A DNA stretch of 64,000 nucleotides from Belliella calami (GTDB lineage Bacteria; Bacteroidota; Bacteroidia; Cytophagales; Cyclobacteriaceae): assembly GCF_022549695.1 (NCBI RefSeq), contig NZ_JAKZGS010000007.1, positions 124,001 through 188,000 on the forward strand, written 5' to 3'. Made by a program: the position numbers and the translations under genes. Positions 38,354 through 48,461 of this stretch are shown here, piece after piece (positions within the stretch are counted from its first letter, which is position 1; each line of letters starts with the position of its first letter). Below the pieces are notes generated by a model. The model made no database searches, was not told the origin of the DNA, and was given only the letters and a program-made list of their open reading frames with translations.

Positions 38354-39580
38354 TCAAACTACCTCCACAGATTTTTGAATCTCCCTGAAAGCATAATCTA
38401 CATCCTCTGCTGATACACTATCTGGTAAGGCGACTATAGAAACTCCTCCTTCTTCATTGAGCCTTGAGAAATTCTTTGGCTTTACCTTTCCTACTGTATA
38501 GTAATATCCGTCCAAGTGTATCGAATATTCTGGAGAGAATACTACGCTGTCATTTTGCTCCAGTGACTTGCTTCTGAACAATACCCTCACGCCCAGATTC
38601 AAGAGTTTTTCGTCCAAAGGTTTATCAAAATTCACTTTCGAATAATTGTACGAGAAACCATTTCTGGCTTTGATCAAATCACCATACACTGCTGCACCAG
38701 TGGGCAAGCTACCAGCTCCTTTTCCTAGATAAAACTGCTCTTGCAAGTGTTCTGAAACTATTTTTACGGCATTGTATTCATTTTCCACTCCAAAAAAGGA
38801 ATTGGACTCTTCTACAAAAGTTGGTAAAATCTGTGCAGATATACCTCTGTAATCCTTGTCAGCTTTTGCCATCAATTTTATTTTTAAGCCTAATGCTTTT
38901 GCAAGGTTGATCTCTACATCACCCAAGTGCTGAATGCCAAAAGTAGCAATCTGCTCTTGTCCAACAAACTTCCCAAATGCATGCAAAATCAGGATATTCA
39001 GTTTGCTAGACACATCACTCCCATTGATATCAAAGCTTGGATCAGATTCTGCAAAACCCTTTTGCTGAGCCATTCTAAGTGCTTCTTCGAAGCTCAGACC
39101 ATTGTTGAAAATGCGAGAAAGTATATAATTGGAAGACCCATTGAGAATTCCTTCTAAGCTTATAATCGTATCCTCTTCAAAGTGGGTTTCCAGATTGGTA
39201 ATCACAGGAATCCCTGCCGCAGCAGCCGCTTCATAAAGCAACTTCCCGCCAAACACTTTTTGCAGGCTGATCAACTCAGGAAGATGTGCAGAAAGTAATT
39301 TCTTGTTTGCAGAAATAACGGTAATCCCCCTTTTCAATGCCTCCGTAACATACTCATAAGCTTCCTTTTCATCGGAAATCAACTCAAGAATATAGTCAGG
39401 ATTTTTATCAAAAACATCTTTTGCTGTATATGAGAATTTTATGTCAGAAGGTCTTCTTTTTTTCTGATCCTTCACGACAATGGTATCCGGTACCCATTGT
39501 TCTTTTTGTTTTTTGGCAATCTGATAGTAGCCTTGGCCAACTACTCCAAATCCGAAGAGTCCTATTCGCTTAGTCATCAT
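38354..39580 (-). CDS. hom: Homoserine dehydrogenase
   Basis: Reduces aspartate semialdehyde to homoserine. The 408-aa product has an N-terminal NAD(P) motif GLFGFGVVGQG (about 7-17), the catalytic domain with AAAAGIPVI, LEGILNGSSNYILS and AESDPSFDINGSDVSSKL (about 180-200), and GAGSLPTGAAVYGDL. The C-terminal end is short, so a full ACT regulatory domain seems absent. Its start overlaps the metX stop by 11 bp; the three genes metY-metX-hom are one unit. Confidence 0.95.
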   Translation of the reverse strand: MMTKRIGLFGFGVVGQGYYQIAKKQKEQWVPDTIVVKDQKKRRPSDIKFSYTAKDVFDKNPDYILELISDEKEAYEYVTEALKRGITVISANKKLLSAHLPELISLQKVFGGKLLYEAAAAAGIPVITNLETHFEEDTIISLEGILNGSSNYILSRIFNNGLSFEEALRMAQQKGFAESDPSFDINGSDVSSKLNILILHAFGKFVGQEQIATFGIQHLGDVEINLAKALGLKIKLMAKADKDYRGISAQILPTFVEESNSFFGVENEYNAVKIVSEHLQEQFYLGKGAGSLPTGAAVYGDLIKARNGFSYNYSKVNFDKPLDEKLLNLGVRVLFRSKSLEQNDSVVFSPEYSIHLDGYYYTVGKVKPKNFSRLNEEGGVSIVALPDSVSAEDVDYAFREIQKSVEVV

Positions 39581-40628
39581 TGTGTTCTAGGTAAAAAGAG
39601 CTGAGAATATATTTTAACTGTTCGTATTCTATTAGAAATGCATCATGTCCGTAAGAAGATTTGATCTCTCGATAGGTCCCTTTCTGAACATGGTTGGCAA
39701 TAAATTGTGATTCCTCTTTGAGGAAAAGTAAATCTTTATCAATGCCAATGGCGAGGACTCTTGAAGGGATTTGGGACAAAGCAAATGCTGCTCCACCTCT
39801 ATTCCTTCCTATATCATGGCTATCCATCGTCTTGGTCAAAGTCCAATAAGACAAGGCATTGAATCGCTTGGCGAGTTTTTGTCCTTGATATCTCAAATAA
39901 GAGCTTGCTCTATAGCCATCAGTTTTGTCAGCCTCATCAGCTTGGTTGTTTGCAAGATTTTCTGGATGTCTGTAAGTCAACATAGCAATCGCTCTTGCTG
40001 CTTCCAGACCTTTTTTTCCAGCATCAGGATCATTTTTACCCCATGTTTGATCTGCTGCAATTGCCATTCTTTGCGTCTCATTGAAGCCTATCGTCCAAGG
40101 AGAGGTCTTGGCATTGCTAGCAAGAATGATTGTATTTCTGACTTTTTCTTGCAACACATAAGCCCACTCGATACCGACCTGACCACCAAGTGAACCTCCT
40201 ATCAAGGTATGGATTTGATGAATCCCCAAGTCTAACCTGAGCAATTCCAATGCATTGGCCATATCCCTGGAAGTCAAGTTTGGAAAATCATAATAATATG
40301 GTCCGCCCGTAACTGGATTTTCCGAAAGTGGCTGGGTCGAACCATAACATGATCCTAATAAATTGGCGCAGATGATGAAGTATTTACTTGGATCATAAAA
40401 CTTATCCTCGCCGATTATTCCTGACCACCATTCTTGCGCATTTGCATCACCTGTTAGTGCATGGATCACCCAAATCACATTGTCCTTTTTCGCATTTAAC
40501 TGACCATGTGTGATAAAAGACAACTGCATGTCCTTTATTATTTCTTTGGATTCTAGTTGAAAATCTCCTTTATGGATAAAGGTCTCTTGCGCCATATCGA
40601 TACTCAGGTAAGGGCTTTCTAAATTCAT
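39570..40628 (-). CDS. metX: Homoserine O-acetyltransferase
   Basis: Transfers acetyl from acetyl-CoA to homoserine, the first committed step to methionine. Alpha/beta hydrolase fold, 352 aa: NVIWVIHALTGDANA, the nucleophile elbow LIGGSLGGQVGIEW (Ser about residue 145), oxyanion and catalytic residues in AIGIDKDLLF and SYGHDAFLIE. Length matches MetX. It is 58 bp after metY and overlaps hom. Confidence 0.95.
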   Translation of the reverse strand: MNLESPYLSIDMAQETFIHKGDFQLESKEIIKDMQLSFITHGQLNAKKDNVIWVIHALTGDANAQEWWSGIIGEDKFYDPSKYFIICANLLGSCYGSTQPLSENPVTGGPYYYDFPNLTSRDMANALELLRLDLGIHQIHTLIGGSLGGQVGIEWAYVLQEKVRNTIILASNAKTSPWTIGFNETQRMAIAADQTWGKNDPDAGKKGLEAARAIAMLTYRHPENLANNQADEADKTDGYRASSYLRYQGQKLAKRFNALSYWTLTKTMDSHDIGRNRGGAAFALSQIPSRVLAIGIDKDLLFLKEESQFIANHVQKGTYREIKSSYGHDAFLIEYEQLKYILSSFYLEHNDD

Positions 40629-40685
40629 TGGATTTTGAAATGATGAATTAGTCTCCCGACAATTAGACTTTGTAAGATTTACAGG

Positions 40686-42020
<1,335 letters not shown>

Positions 42021-42173
42021 TTACGTATCAATATTCTTTTTGAAGGGAACTGAAGAAGGAAACAGTTGGTAGTAGGCAAAAATCACCTACACATGGGACA
42101 TGCAAAAGAATCAAAACACATAGTGAATTGAACTTGACTTGTCAAATTTGAATTGTTGGATTGCCTGAAATTT

Positions 42174-42209
42174 GGAATATAAATCATCTTGTTAAGAATT
42201 TATATTTCC
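42174..42209 (-). promoter_or_regulatory. Switching hairpin (expression platform) of the SAM-I riboswitch
   Basis: On the minus strand GGAAATATAAAT (42198-42209) can pair with ATTTATATTCC (42174-42184), giving 11 bp with one bulged A. The first arm includes the 3' strand of the aptamer P1 stem, so this hairpin and P1 exclude each other. No U-run follows, so it is not a classic terminator by itself. Confidence 0.65.
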
Positions 42210-42305
42210 GAAGGAGGATATTCTCTTTCGGCAGGAATTGGCACCTTGGATTTTCCAGGTTGCCAGAGGGTCTTAGAGCCTGTCTCTCGTCTCTTCTGTA
42301 TAAAT
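42198..42305 (-). ncRNA. SAM-I (S-box) riboswitch upstream of metY
   Basis: Complete aptamer of about 108 nt. P1 is formed by ATTTATA (5', 42299-42305) and TATAAAT (3', 42198-42204). Conserved core elements are in order: AGAAGAGACGAGAGAC, then GGCAACC, the P3 stem-loop CCTGGAAAATCCAAGG, GGTGCCAATTCCTGCC, and P4 (CCGAA..TTCGG). These match the SAM-I consensus. SAM binding should lower metY-metX-hom expression. Confidence 0.92.
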
Positions 42306-42335
42306 CCCAACACTATAAAAAGTGATAGGATGCCA

Positions 42336-42366
42336 CAAAGTAAATTCAGGAATATTAAGAATCCAA
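42336..42366 (-). promoter_or_regulatory. Probable promoter of the metY operon
   Basis: On the minus strand TTG (42364-42366) is followed after 20 bp by TTACTTTG (42336-42343), close to the Bacteroidota TTG-N19-TAnnTTTG pattern. It lies about 30 bp ahead of the SAM-I aptamer, in the expected place. The rest of 42210-42545 apart from the aptamer shows no gene. Confidence 0.42.
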
Positions 42367-42545
42367 GGAAACTCGAAGAAAAATTATTAAAAAATTGAAA
42401 ATCTCCATTTTGAGATAGATAACAAACATCTGCTACAGATTGCCCAAAAAAAGATCATAATAAACTACCTTTCAATCAAATAATAAGTATGTACCTCAAG
42501 AAAGAAATAAAAAATAAAATTCAGAATTTAAGAACGAATGGAAAC

Positions 42546-42573
42546 TGAAAAAGCCCGCTCGAAAGCAGGCTTT
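42546..42573 (-). terminator. Terminator after the fasciclin gene
   Basis: Minus-strand stem AAAGCCTGCT / AGCGGGCTTT with TTCG loop (one G-U pair) followed by five T residues, 27 bp behind the stop of the fasciclin-domain gene. Confidence 0.85.
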
Positions 42574-42599
42574 AGTTTTTCTGAACAGTTTAATGCAAC

Positions 42600-43145
42600 T
42601 TATTTTGGCATCAAGACAGAATCAATTACGTGAACTACGCCATTGCTTCCTTCAAGGTCAGCAGCGGTAACAGTAGCTCCATTGATCATCACCTTGCCAT
42701 CCTTGATACTTACAGTCAATTCCTGACCATTCAAAGTAGTCACAACTTGTCCGTCCGAAAGGTCACTTGACTTCACGTTACCAGACACTACATGGTAGGT
42801 CAAAACGCCAGTCAATTTTTCCTTATTCTCAGCTTTCAACAACTCGTCAACAGCACCAGCTGGCAAAGCAGCAAATGCAGCATTTGTAGGCGCGAAGACA
42901 GTAAATGGACCATCACCATTCAAAGTCTCTACCAAACCAGCTGCAGTAACCGCAGCTACCAATGTAGTATGGTCTGGCGAACCAACTGCGATATCAACTA
43001 TCGTATTTGGCGCTTCTTCTACTACCACTTCTTCCTCTACAATCTCCGTAGATTCTTCAGTCTCTGCAGGTTTGTTTTCACAACTTACTGCCAATACTAC
43101 TGCACTACATACAGCAGCTAAAGTTAAAATTTTCAAGATTTTCAT
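42600..43145 (-). CDS. Fasciclin-domain lipoprotein
   Basis: Surface lipoprotein of 181 aa. From the ATG at 43145 the signal reads MKILKILTLAAVC..LAVSC (Cys about 22); the longer upstream frame has no signal. An acidic linker rich in Glu and Val (about 25-50) leads to a FAS1 domain: TLVAAVTAAGLVETLNGDGPFTVFAPTNAAFAAL-type motifs (FTVFAPTNAAFAAL, LTYHVVSG, NGVVHVIDSVLMP). FAS1 domains are linked with adhesion. Single gene with its own terminator. Confidence 0.92.
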   Translation of the reverse strand: MKILKILTLAAVCSAVVLAVSCENKPAETEESTEIVEEEVVVEEAPNTIVDIAVGSPDHTTLVAAVTAAGLVETLNGDGPFTVFAPTNAAFAALPAGAVDELLKAENKEKLTGVLTYHVVSGNVKSSDLSDGQVVTTLNGQELTVSIKDGKVMINGATVTAADLEGSNGVVHVIDSVLMPK

Positions 43146-43220
43146 TTGTTTCTTTGTTTTATGATTCAACACAGACCAAACCTCAATTCCCTTAATAAGT
43201 TTTAATAAAGGAGAAATAAT

Positions 43221-43250
43221 TGATGAAGGGTAAAAATTGAATACTTTTGT
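43221..43250 (+). promoter_or_regulatory. Bacteroidota-type promoter for rlmF
   Basis: TTG (43221-43223), 19-bp spacer, TACTTTTG (43243-43250) matches TTG-N19-TAnnTTTG exactly. The rlmF ATG is at 43269, which leaves a short leader of roughly 12-15 nt. Confidence 0.75.
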
Positions 43251-43268
43251 ACTTACCAACGCTCACGA

Positions 43269-44186
43269 ATGATGCCAAAAGAGAAAAAAGTACACGCCAC
43301 TATCAAATCAGTCCTCCATGCAAGTAATAAACACAGGGAAAGGTATGATTTTCGAGCATTGACAGAAACTTTGCCGGCACTTCAAGAGTTCGTTTTCACC
43401 AATAAATATGGTGATGAGTCTGTGGATTTTTTCAACCCTGAGGCCGTAATCATGCTCAACAAGGCACTTTTGAAGCATTTTTATCAAATTGATCATTGGG
43501 AAATTCCGGAAAATTATCTTTGCCCACCTATACCAGGAAGAGCGGACTATATCCATTATATAGCTGATTTGATTATTGACAAAAATGACAAAAGTTCAAA
43601 TCAGACTAAATGTCTGGATATCGGTGTTGGAGCGAACTGCATCTACCCAATTATTGGAGTTCAAGAGTATGGATGGACCTTTGTAGGATCAGATATAGAT
43701 CCGGAGGCTATCGAGGCAGCCCAAAAAATCATCAATAAAAATCCCCAATTGAAGAATAAAGTGTTTTTACGATTGCAAACCAATCGCAGAAACATCTTTG
43801 AGGAAATTATTCAAGCTGGTGAATTTTATGACGTCAGTATATGCAATCCGCCATTTCATGCTTCAGCAAAAGAAGCAAATGCAAGTTCTTTGAGAAAACT
43901 CAGCAATCTGAAAGGTGAAAAAGTAAAAAAAGCCACATTGAATTTTGGAGGTCAGAGCAATGAACTATGGTACGAGGGTGGCGAATTGAAGTTTTTGACT
44001 AATATGATCTATGAAAGCAGACGCTTTGGCAGACAGTGTCGCTGGTTTACCAGCTTGGTTTCAAAAGAGTCAAACCTTGCCAAACTTTACAAAACCTTGG
44101 ATGCTGTCAATGTCAAATCAATAAAAACCATCGAAATGAGTCAAGGAAATAAAATCAGTAGAATTTTGGCTTGGAGTTTTGGGTGA
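43269..44186 (+). CDS. rlmF: 23S rRNA (adenine(1618)-N6)-methyltransferase
   Basis: SAM-dependent methyltransferase that modifies A1618 of 23S rRNA. The 305-aa product has [30 protein letters not shown] (in pieces), [13 protein letters not shown], the SAM motif [14 protein letters not shown] (about 117-130), the catalytic NPPF motif in [10 protein letters not shown] (about 196) and [10 protein letters not shown]. Standard length. Transcribed alone from the promoter at 43221-43250. Confidence 0.95.
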   Translation: MMPKEKKVHATIKSVLHASNKHRERYDFRALTETLPALQEFVFTNKYGDESVDFFNPEAVIMLNKALLKHFYQIDHWEIPENYLCPPIPGRADYIHYIADLIIDKNDKSSNQTKCLDIGVGANCIYPIIGVQEYGWTFVGSDIDPEAIEAAQKIINKNPQLKNKVFLRLQTNRRNIFEEIIQAGEFYDVSICNPPFHASAKEANASSLRKLSNLKGEKVKKATLNFGGQSNELWYEGGELKFLTNMIYESRRFGRQCRWFTSLVSKESNLAKLYKTLDAVNVKSIKTIEMSQGNKISRILAWSFG

Positions 44187-44304
44187 TTTCTGAATTTAAC
44201 AAAGCTTATAAATTAATCTCCGTCATATTAGCTATTCTCTTGTGATATAAATGAGACATTTTCTTTAAAATCATTTCCTTCTTCAATCTCAATCTCTATT
44301 CAAT

Positions 44305-45288
44305 TCACCTAACTCTTATTATTGTGTCTTTCCCTGCTATATTATTAATTTTGAATACTTTATACGGAGTATTCATAAAGTCAGTCAGTCTTTTTGAATC
44401 TGAAAGTAGATCACTGTCATAGCCTAAGGCGTGTGGACCTGCAATTTGTTTAAAGTTACCCATTGAGTCAATCACAATATGGTAAGGGATTCCAGAAAAC
44501 TGATAATTAGAATGAGTTTTTGCAATATTTTGGCTTATTAGTTGATGTCCCACTTGTTCATTACTTAACAAATAGTTTTTCCATTTTTCAAGATCCGTAT
44601 CAATCGAAACATCTATAAATACTATGTCGGTATAATCCTTTAACTGCTGTTTCAAATTTTCTAAATGAGGTTTTTGTTGCATACAAGGGCCACACCAAGT
44701 TGCCCAAAATGACACATAAATGGTTTTACCCTTAAAGTCTCCAAACCTTACTTCATTTTCATCATAATCTTTAAAGAATTCTTTTGGTAAAGTTCTTGAA
44801 GGTTTTGTTGTAAAATCCCACAAGACAGTTGCATTATATAAATTAATCCCCGTCATGTCAGTCCCATAACCTTTATTTTTTATAATAAATGGTTGAGATA
44901 GCAAATAGCCAACAAATATTACCAAAATGAGAGTCAGAGAGGATATTCTAATATTTTTACTCAACTCTTTTCTTGTTGATAGTATACTGAGTACAGATAT
45001 AAAGCCAATTAAAAAGAAAAATGGGAAATGAAGCATGTCAAGAAGAATGAAAAACAACAATGAAGTAAGCAGGAAAAGTGTAAAAATAAATTTGGTTATT
45101 TTGTTGATAAGTCCAGCAAAATAAAAACCAATGGCACAAATCAATATTGGCAACCATTTCATTACTTGAATATTTTTCACTTCAACAACTTCTGTAAACA
45201 AAAGAATGAGCAAAACTGCTGAAGTAATAATCACTAAAATCCCAAGAAAAAGCCTTAGAACGGTTTTTACTATATTATTTTTCAGCAT
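44305..45288 (-). CDS. Membrane-anchored TlpA-like thiol-disulfide oxidoreductase
   Basis: 327 aa with about four or five N-terminal membrane segments (1-140) followed by a periplasmic thioredoxin-like TlpA/AhpC-TSA domain. The active site is FWATWCGPCMQQKPHLENL (Cys pair about 197-200) and a cis-Pro region GIPYHIVIDSMG. Likely role is thiol-disulfide exchange outside the cytoplasm; partner unknown. A separate transcription unit convergent with rlmF. Confidence 0.88.
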   Translation of the reverse strand: MLKNNIVKTVLRLFLGILVIITSAVLLILLFTEVVEVKNIQVMKWLPILICAIGFYFAGLINKITKFIFTLFLLTSLLFFILLDMLHFPFFFLIGFISVLSILSTRKELSKNIRISSLTLILVIFVGYLLSQPFIIKNKGYGTDMTGINLYNATVLWDFTTKPSRTLPKEFFKDYDENEVRFGDFKGKTIYVSFWATWCGPCMQQKPHLENLKQQLKDYTDIVFIDVSIDTDLEKWKNYLLSNEQVGHQLISQNIAKTHSNYQFSGIPYHIVIDSMGNFKQIAGPHALGYDSDLLSDSKRLTDFMNTPYKVFKINNIAGKDTIIRVR

Positions 45289-45506
45289 GACTTTTATACA
45301 TTTCTAAACGATCCCCTTACACTTCTTTCGAAGCAGATTTCTAAAAATAGTAATTTTAGTTGAATTTACTAGGTTCACTAAAAGATTGAAAGCTAGCTTT
45401 ATAATTAACTTTGCCATCTTTATTCATTAAAATAAACATATAACAATATATCCTGATCCCTTTCATTGAGATTTACTTGATTAAATCATTTCAATGAATA
45501 AGTTTT

Positions 45507-45752
45507 TCATTTATACTTTTCTTCTAAAAAATCCCCATACGCTTTTTTATAATCATAGTCAGCAGGCAAATCAATTACACCAATCAAACTCTTAACAAAA
45601 GGAGTAATTGCAATCTTTTCCTCTTTCTCCTTTGTAATACTATCTAAATAAGATTCAATTATTTTAGAAAGACTAATATTATGACTATTCGCATATTCTT
45701 TAGCTCTCTTGATCACATCTTCATTAAGTCTCAATGTTAACTTAGTATCCAT
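45507..45752 (-). CDS. DUF6364 ribbon-helix-helix antitoxin-like protein (orphan)
   Basis: 81 aa, with an RHH N terminus (MDTKLTLRLNEDVIKRAKEYA and NISLSKIIESYLDSI) and the acidic C-terminal tail (DYDYKKAYGDFLEEKYK) of DUF6364 family antitoxins. These are normally followed at once by a PIN-domain toxin gene. The 218 bp downstream (45289-45506) contain no such frame. Either an orphan antitoxin or a solitary regulator. Confidence 0.8.
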   Translation of the reverse strand: MDTKLTLRLNEDVIKRAKEYANSHNISLSKIIESYLDSITKEKEEKIAITPFVKSLIGVIDLPADYDYKKAYGDFLEEKYK

Positions 45753-45872
45753 TACAACTTATTTTTTATACGTACAATTATAATATTTCTATACGTCTTT
45801 TACAAGTACTGGGTTTTGGAAGTGTTAGATGTTCAGCAGGGCTCCAAAGAACTATTCATTTTTGACTCCTTT

Positions 45873-46649
45873 TCAATTACCTTTTTTAAAAGACTTGTTT
45901 TTAAAAGTGTAACAAACACCAAATGTAGCATAATGGAATAAGCTAAAATTGTAGACCTCATCATTGTCTGCTCCACCTTCAAGAATTCTATATCCTAGAC
46001 GAACTGACAACTCGTCCGAAACTTTGTATGTCCCAGCAAGCAACACATCTTCTGCTCTTCCTTGTGGTGCTGCCAATGCATCGCCCTCGAACAAAACTCC
46101 GATTTTGTCATTTATTTGCCAGTTGAGCCTGAAGTTTATGATGGGCACAAAGCCTACATTTGTTTTTGAAGCAGATAATGTCTCACTTCTCAGGGCAATT
46201 TCGGCATCTCTGATTTTTGCAGTAAAACCAGCTCCGAATTCAAATTTTGGCCTTTTTACAAAATCATATCTATAAGTCACTCTATAAGAATTAAATACAT
46301 AGCTCGCATCCAACAAAGTATTGGAACCAAAAGTAACTCCTTCAAAATCAATCGGTCTATTTATAGCCCCGCTAGATCCTACGCTGAGAGGAGCATAAAG
46401 AAGAGATATTGCATGCCTTGATTTAATAGTATAACCTGCCCTTAAGCGAAGAAAAGCGCTTGGTGTGGGACTCAAATCATTTTTCAATGAAAACTTGGTA
46501 CCTCCATCTCCAGGAATTCTGACATTATTGTATCCTGTAAAAACTCCTCCAGACTCAAAGTCAACAAATGCCTGTGCGGTGACTTTTGATGAAGTGATAA
46601 AAAATACAGAAGAAATCAATGCTGCCGACAAAAGATATTTAAATTTCAT
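45873..46649 (-). CDS. Outer-membrane beta-barrel protein, hypothetical
   Basis: 258 aa with a signal peptide (about 1-25, VTAQA). The mature part alternates beta strands (AISLLYAPL, YRVTYRYDFVKRPKFEFGAGF, FRLNWQINDKIGVLFEGD, ELSVRLGYRILEG) and ends FATFGVCYTFKNK-like, suggesting an eight- to ten-strand barrel of the OprG/Omp_b-brl type. Ligand unknown. It stands alone, flanked by an orphan antitoxin and a 450-bp gap. Confidence 0.72.
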   Translation of the reverse strand: MKFKYLLSAALISSVFFITSSKVTAQAFVDFESGGVFTGYNNVRIPGDGGTKFSLKNDLSPTPSAFLRLRAGYTIKSRHAISLLYAPLSVGSSGAINRPIDFEGVTFGSNTLLDASYVFNSYRVTYRYDFVKRPKFEFGAGFTAKIRDAEIALRSETLSASKTNVGFVPIINFRLNWQINDKIGVLFEGDALAAPQGRAEDVLLAGTYKVSDELSVRLGYRILEGGADNDEVYNFSLFHYATFGVCYTFKNKSFKKGN

Positions 46650-47101
46650 AGTTTAGTTCATTGTATGGATTAAACCAAATATTTTTTGGCTATAGTAAAA
46701 TATAAAGAAATAAAGATATTCTATTTACATACAGATACTTTCACATCAAAGTTTCCAGAATCACAGAAAAAATCTAACCAATAAAAAAATTATTTTGAGA
46801 ACAGCATTTAAAATCAGCCATTTACCTCTTTTCATGTGTTTATAATCTGTTTTTCAGAGGTCATCCCGATTGATCGGGACAGGCTATGGAATCTCGCATG
46901 GTTGATAATCATCCCAGTGTGTAAAGTTCTTCGTCATGCTTGATTTCATATGAGGTTATTTTTATTAATTCTAGACTGAATTTATTAAACAATAGAAATT
47001 ACGAAGCATTAAAAGCTATCATAGAAGAGAAGAAGCATATGTATTCGCCTATTTTGGATCGATTTCTAGTAACATTCTACTTCAGACTTATTGACTCTCA
47101 A
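46650..47101. other. Gene-free region with a partial interspersed repeat
   Basis: No convincing gene. Near 46858-46905 there is GAGGTCATCCCGATTGATCGGGACAGG-type sequence (hairpin TCCCGATTGATCGGGA, then GGAATCTCGC), a degenerate relative of the repeats at 18387 and 50058. Confidence 0.6.
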
Positions 47102-47398
47102 TCACAACAATTCCTCAAGAAATTCCAAAAATTCATTACCATTAGACATTTCTGTATGACCTTCTTTATTGGTTACGAAAGGGACATTTCCTTCAATTCT
47201 CCTTATTACACCATCCTTATCCAAAAACAAATTAACTGGAAAACCATTGAACCCTAGCTTTGTTGTTAGTTCTTTTGAATTCACAATGTGCTTAAAGTCA
47301 AACTCAAACCTTTCAAAAAGCTTATTGACCTTGCTTGCAGATTCAAAAGTGACTGCCAAAAAATTTTCATAGTTATTGTTATCAAATACATACACCAA
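47102..47398 (-). pseudogene. Truncated thioredoxin-like protein (C-terminal part)
   Basis: 98-aa frame resembling the C-terminal half of a redoxin: FKHIVNSKELTTKLGFNGFPVNLFLDKDGVIRRIEG has the cis-Pro (GFP) and following beta strand of a thioredoxin fold, and FLEFLEELL ends it. The CxxC-containing half is missing, and a TAG stop stands right before the TTG start. Best read as a decayed gene; a short functional protein is less likely. Confidence 0.55.
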
Positions 47399-47570
47399 CT
47401 AAAATAGTATTTAAACCTAAAAAATCCAAAATATGACTTTTTGCTCTAGATTCACAAGTTTTAATCTATATGTGTATCTGCTTTCTTACACGTAGCCAAA
47501 CAATAGATTATTGGATGAATGATTTCAAGTTCAGCTGTTGTCGGATGACCGTCGACTGTTGTTACTAAGG

Positions 47571-48461
47571 TTAACTCCCTACTGTTTCTACATCTTCCAT
47601 TTTATACTTTGGAGTCCCTCCTTTTTGCGTAGCGACAAAAGCACCTAGTTTGCTGGCAAAGTCTAAAGTCTCTTTTAAGTTTCTCCCTTCTAGGTACATT
47701 TTCACAAATCCACTCAAGAAAGCATCGCCTGCACCGACTGTGTCTTCGACTTTGACTTTGTAGCCTGGGTGGCTGATAATTTTCCCATCTTTATATACAA
47801 TCGCTCCTTTGCTGCCATGTGTGATACAAATCGCCTCAATAGGATATTCCTCCACCAAGTAATCACAAAGGTCTTTTACCAAGCCTTCTCCCTTTCTCTT
47901 CAATTCAAAAAAGTCAGCCAAGATTTCAAGTTCGTCTTCATTGATCTTCAAGATATCAGTATAGCCTAGCAAGCTGTCTATCTTATAAAAATCTATGTAT
48001 GGCGCACGCAAATTGATATCAAATATAGTCAATAGCGGTTGATGTACTAAGTGATAAAGTGTCTTCCACGAGGTTTCATTTCTCACTCCCAAACTCCCAA
48101 ATATCAAAGCATCTGCCTTTGCGACAGTTTCTTGATTTGCACTGTTCAATTCTATAAAATCCCAAGCAGAAGGCTCCACAATTTCATATTTGATATTTTC
48201 TTTGTCTGTATCATCCACCAGAACTTTCCCTGTAGGATGTCCCGAATCTTCTTGAACCAGCCGCAAGGGCAAACTATATGTTGCCAAGAAGTCCTTGAGC
48301 TTTTCTCCATAAGCATCATTTCCCAATCTGGAAATCATCTCTACATCAACGCCCAATTGCTTTAAATTAAGCGCTACATTCATCGGTGCTCCACCTGCCA
48401 TTTCACCATCGGAAAAACAATCCCAAAGCATTTCCCCAAAACAAATAACTTTTTTACTCAT
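47571..48461 (-). CDS. PfkB-family carbohydrate kinase (probable fructokinase)
   Basis: Cytoplasmic sugar kinase of 296 aa. PfkB motifs: CFGEMLWDCFSDG and GGAPMNVALNLKQLG at the N terminus, and DTVGAGDAFLSGFV (about 240-253) with the catalytic Asp. It is 8 bp overlapped with the sugar porter gene and downstream of the GH32/SusCD locus, so fructose is the natural substrate (inference from context). Confidence 0.9.
   Translation of the reverse strand: MSKKVICFGEMLWDCFSDGEMAGGAPMNVALNLKQLGVDVEMISRLGNDAYGEKLKDFLATYSLPLRLVQEDSGHPTGKVLVDDTDKENIKYEIVEPSAWDFIELNSANQETVAKADALIFGSLGVRNETSWKTLYHLVHQPLLTIFDINLRAPYIDFYKIDSLLGYTDILKINEDELEILADFFELKRKGEGLVKDLCDYLVEEYPIEAICITHGSKGAIVYKDGKIISHPGYKVKVEDTVGAGDAFLSGFVKMYLEGRNLKETLDFASKLGAFVATQKGGTPKYKMEDVETVGS

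Noticed and set aside
46940-47257. 105-aa plus-strand frame opposite the thioredoxin remnant
   Set aside because: It runs antisense over the redoxin-like remnant, has no motif, and the redoxin frame has clear homology-like features.
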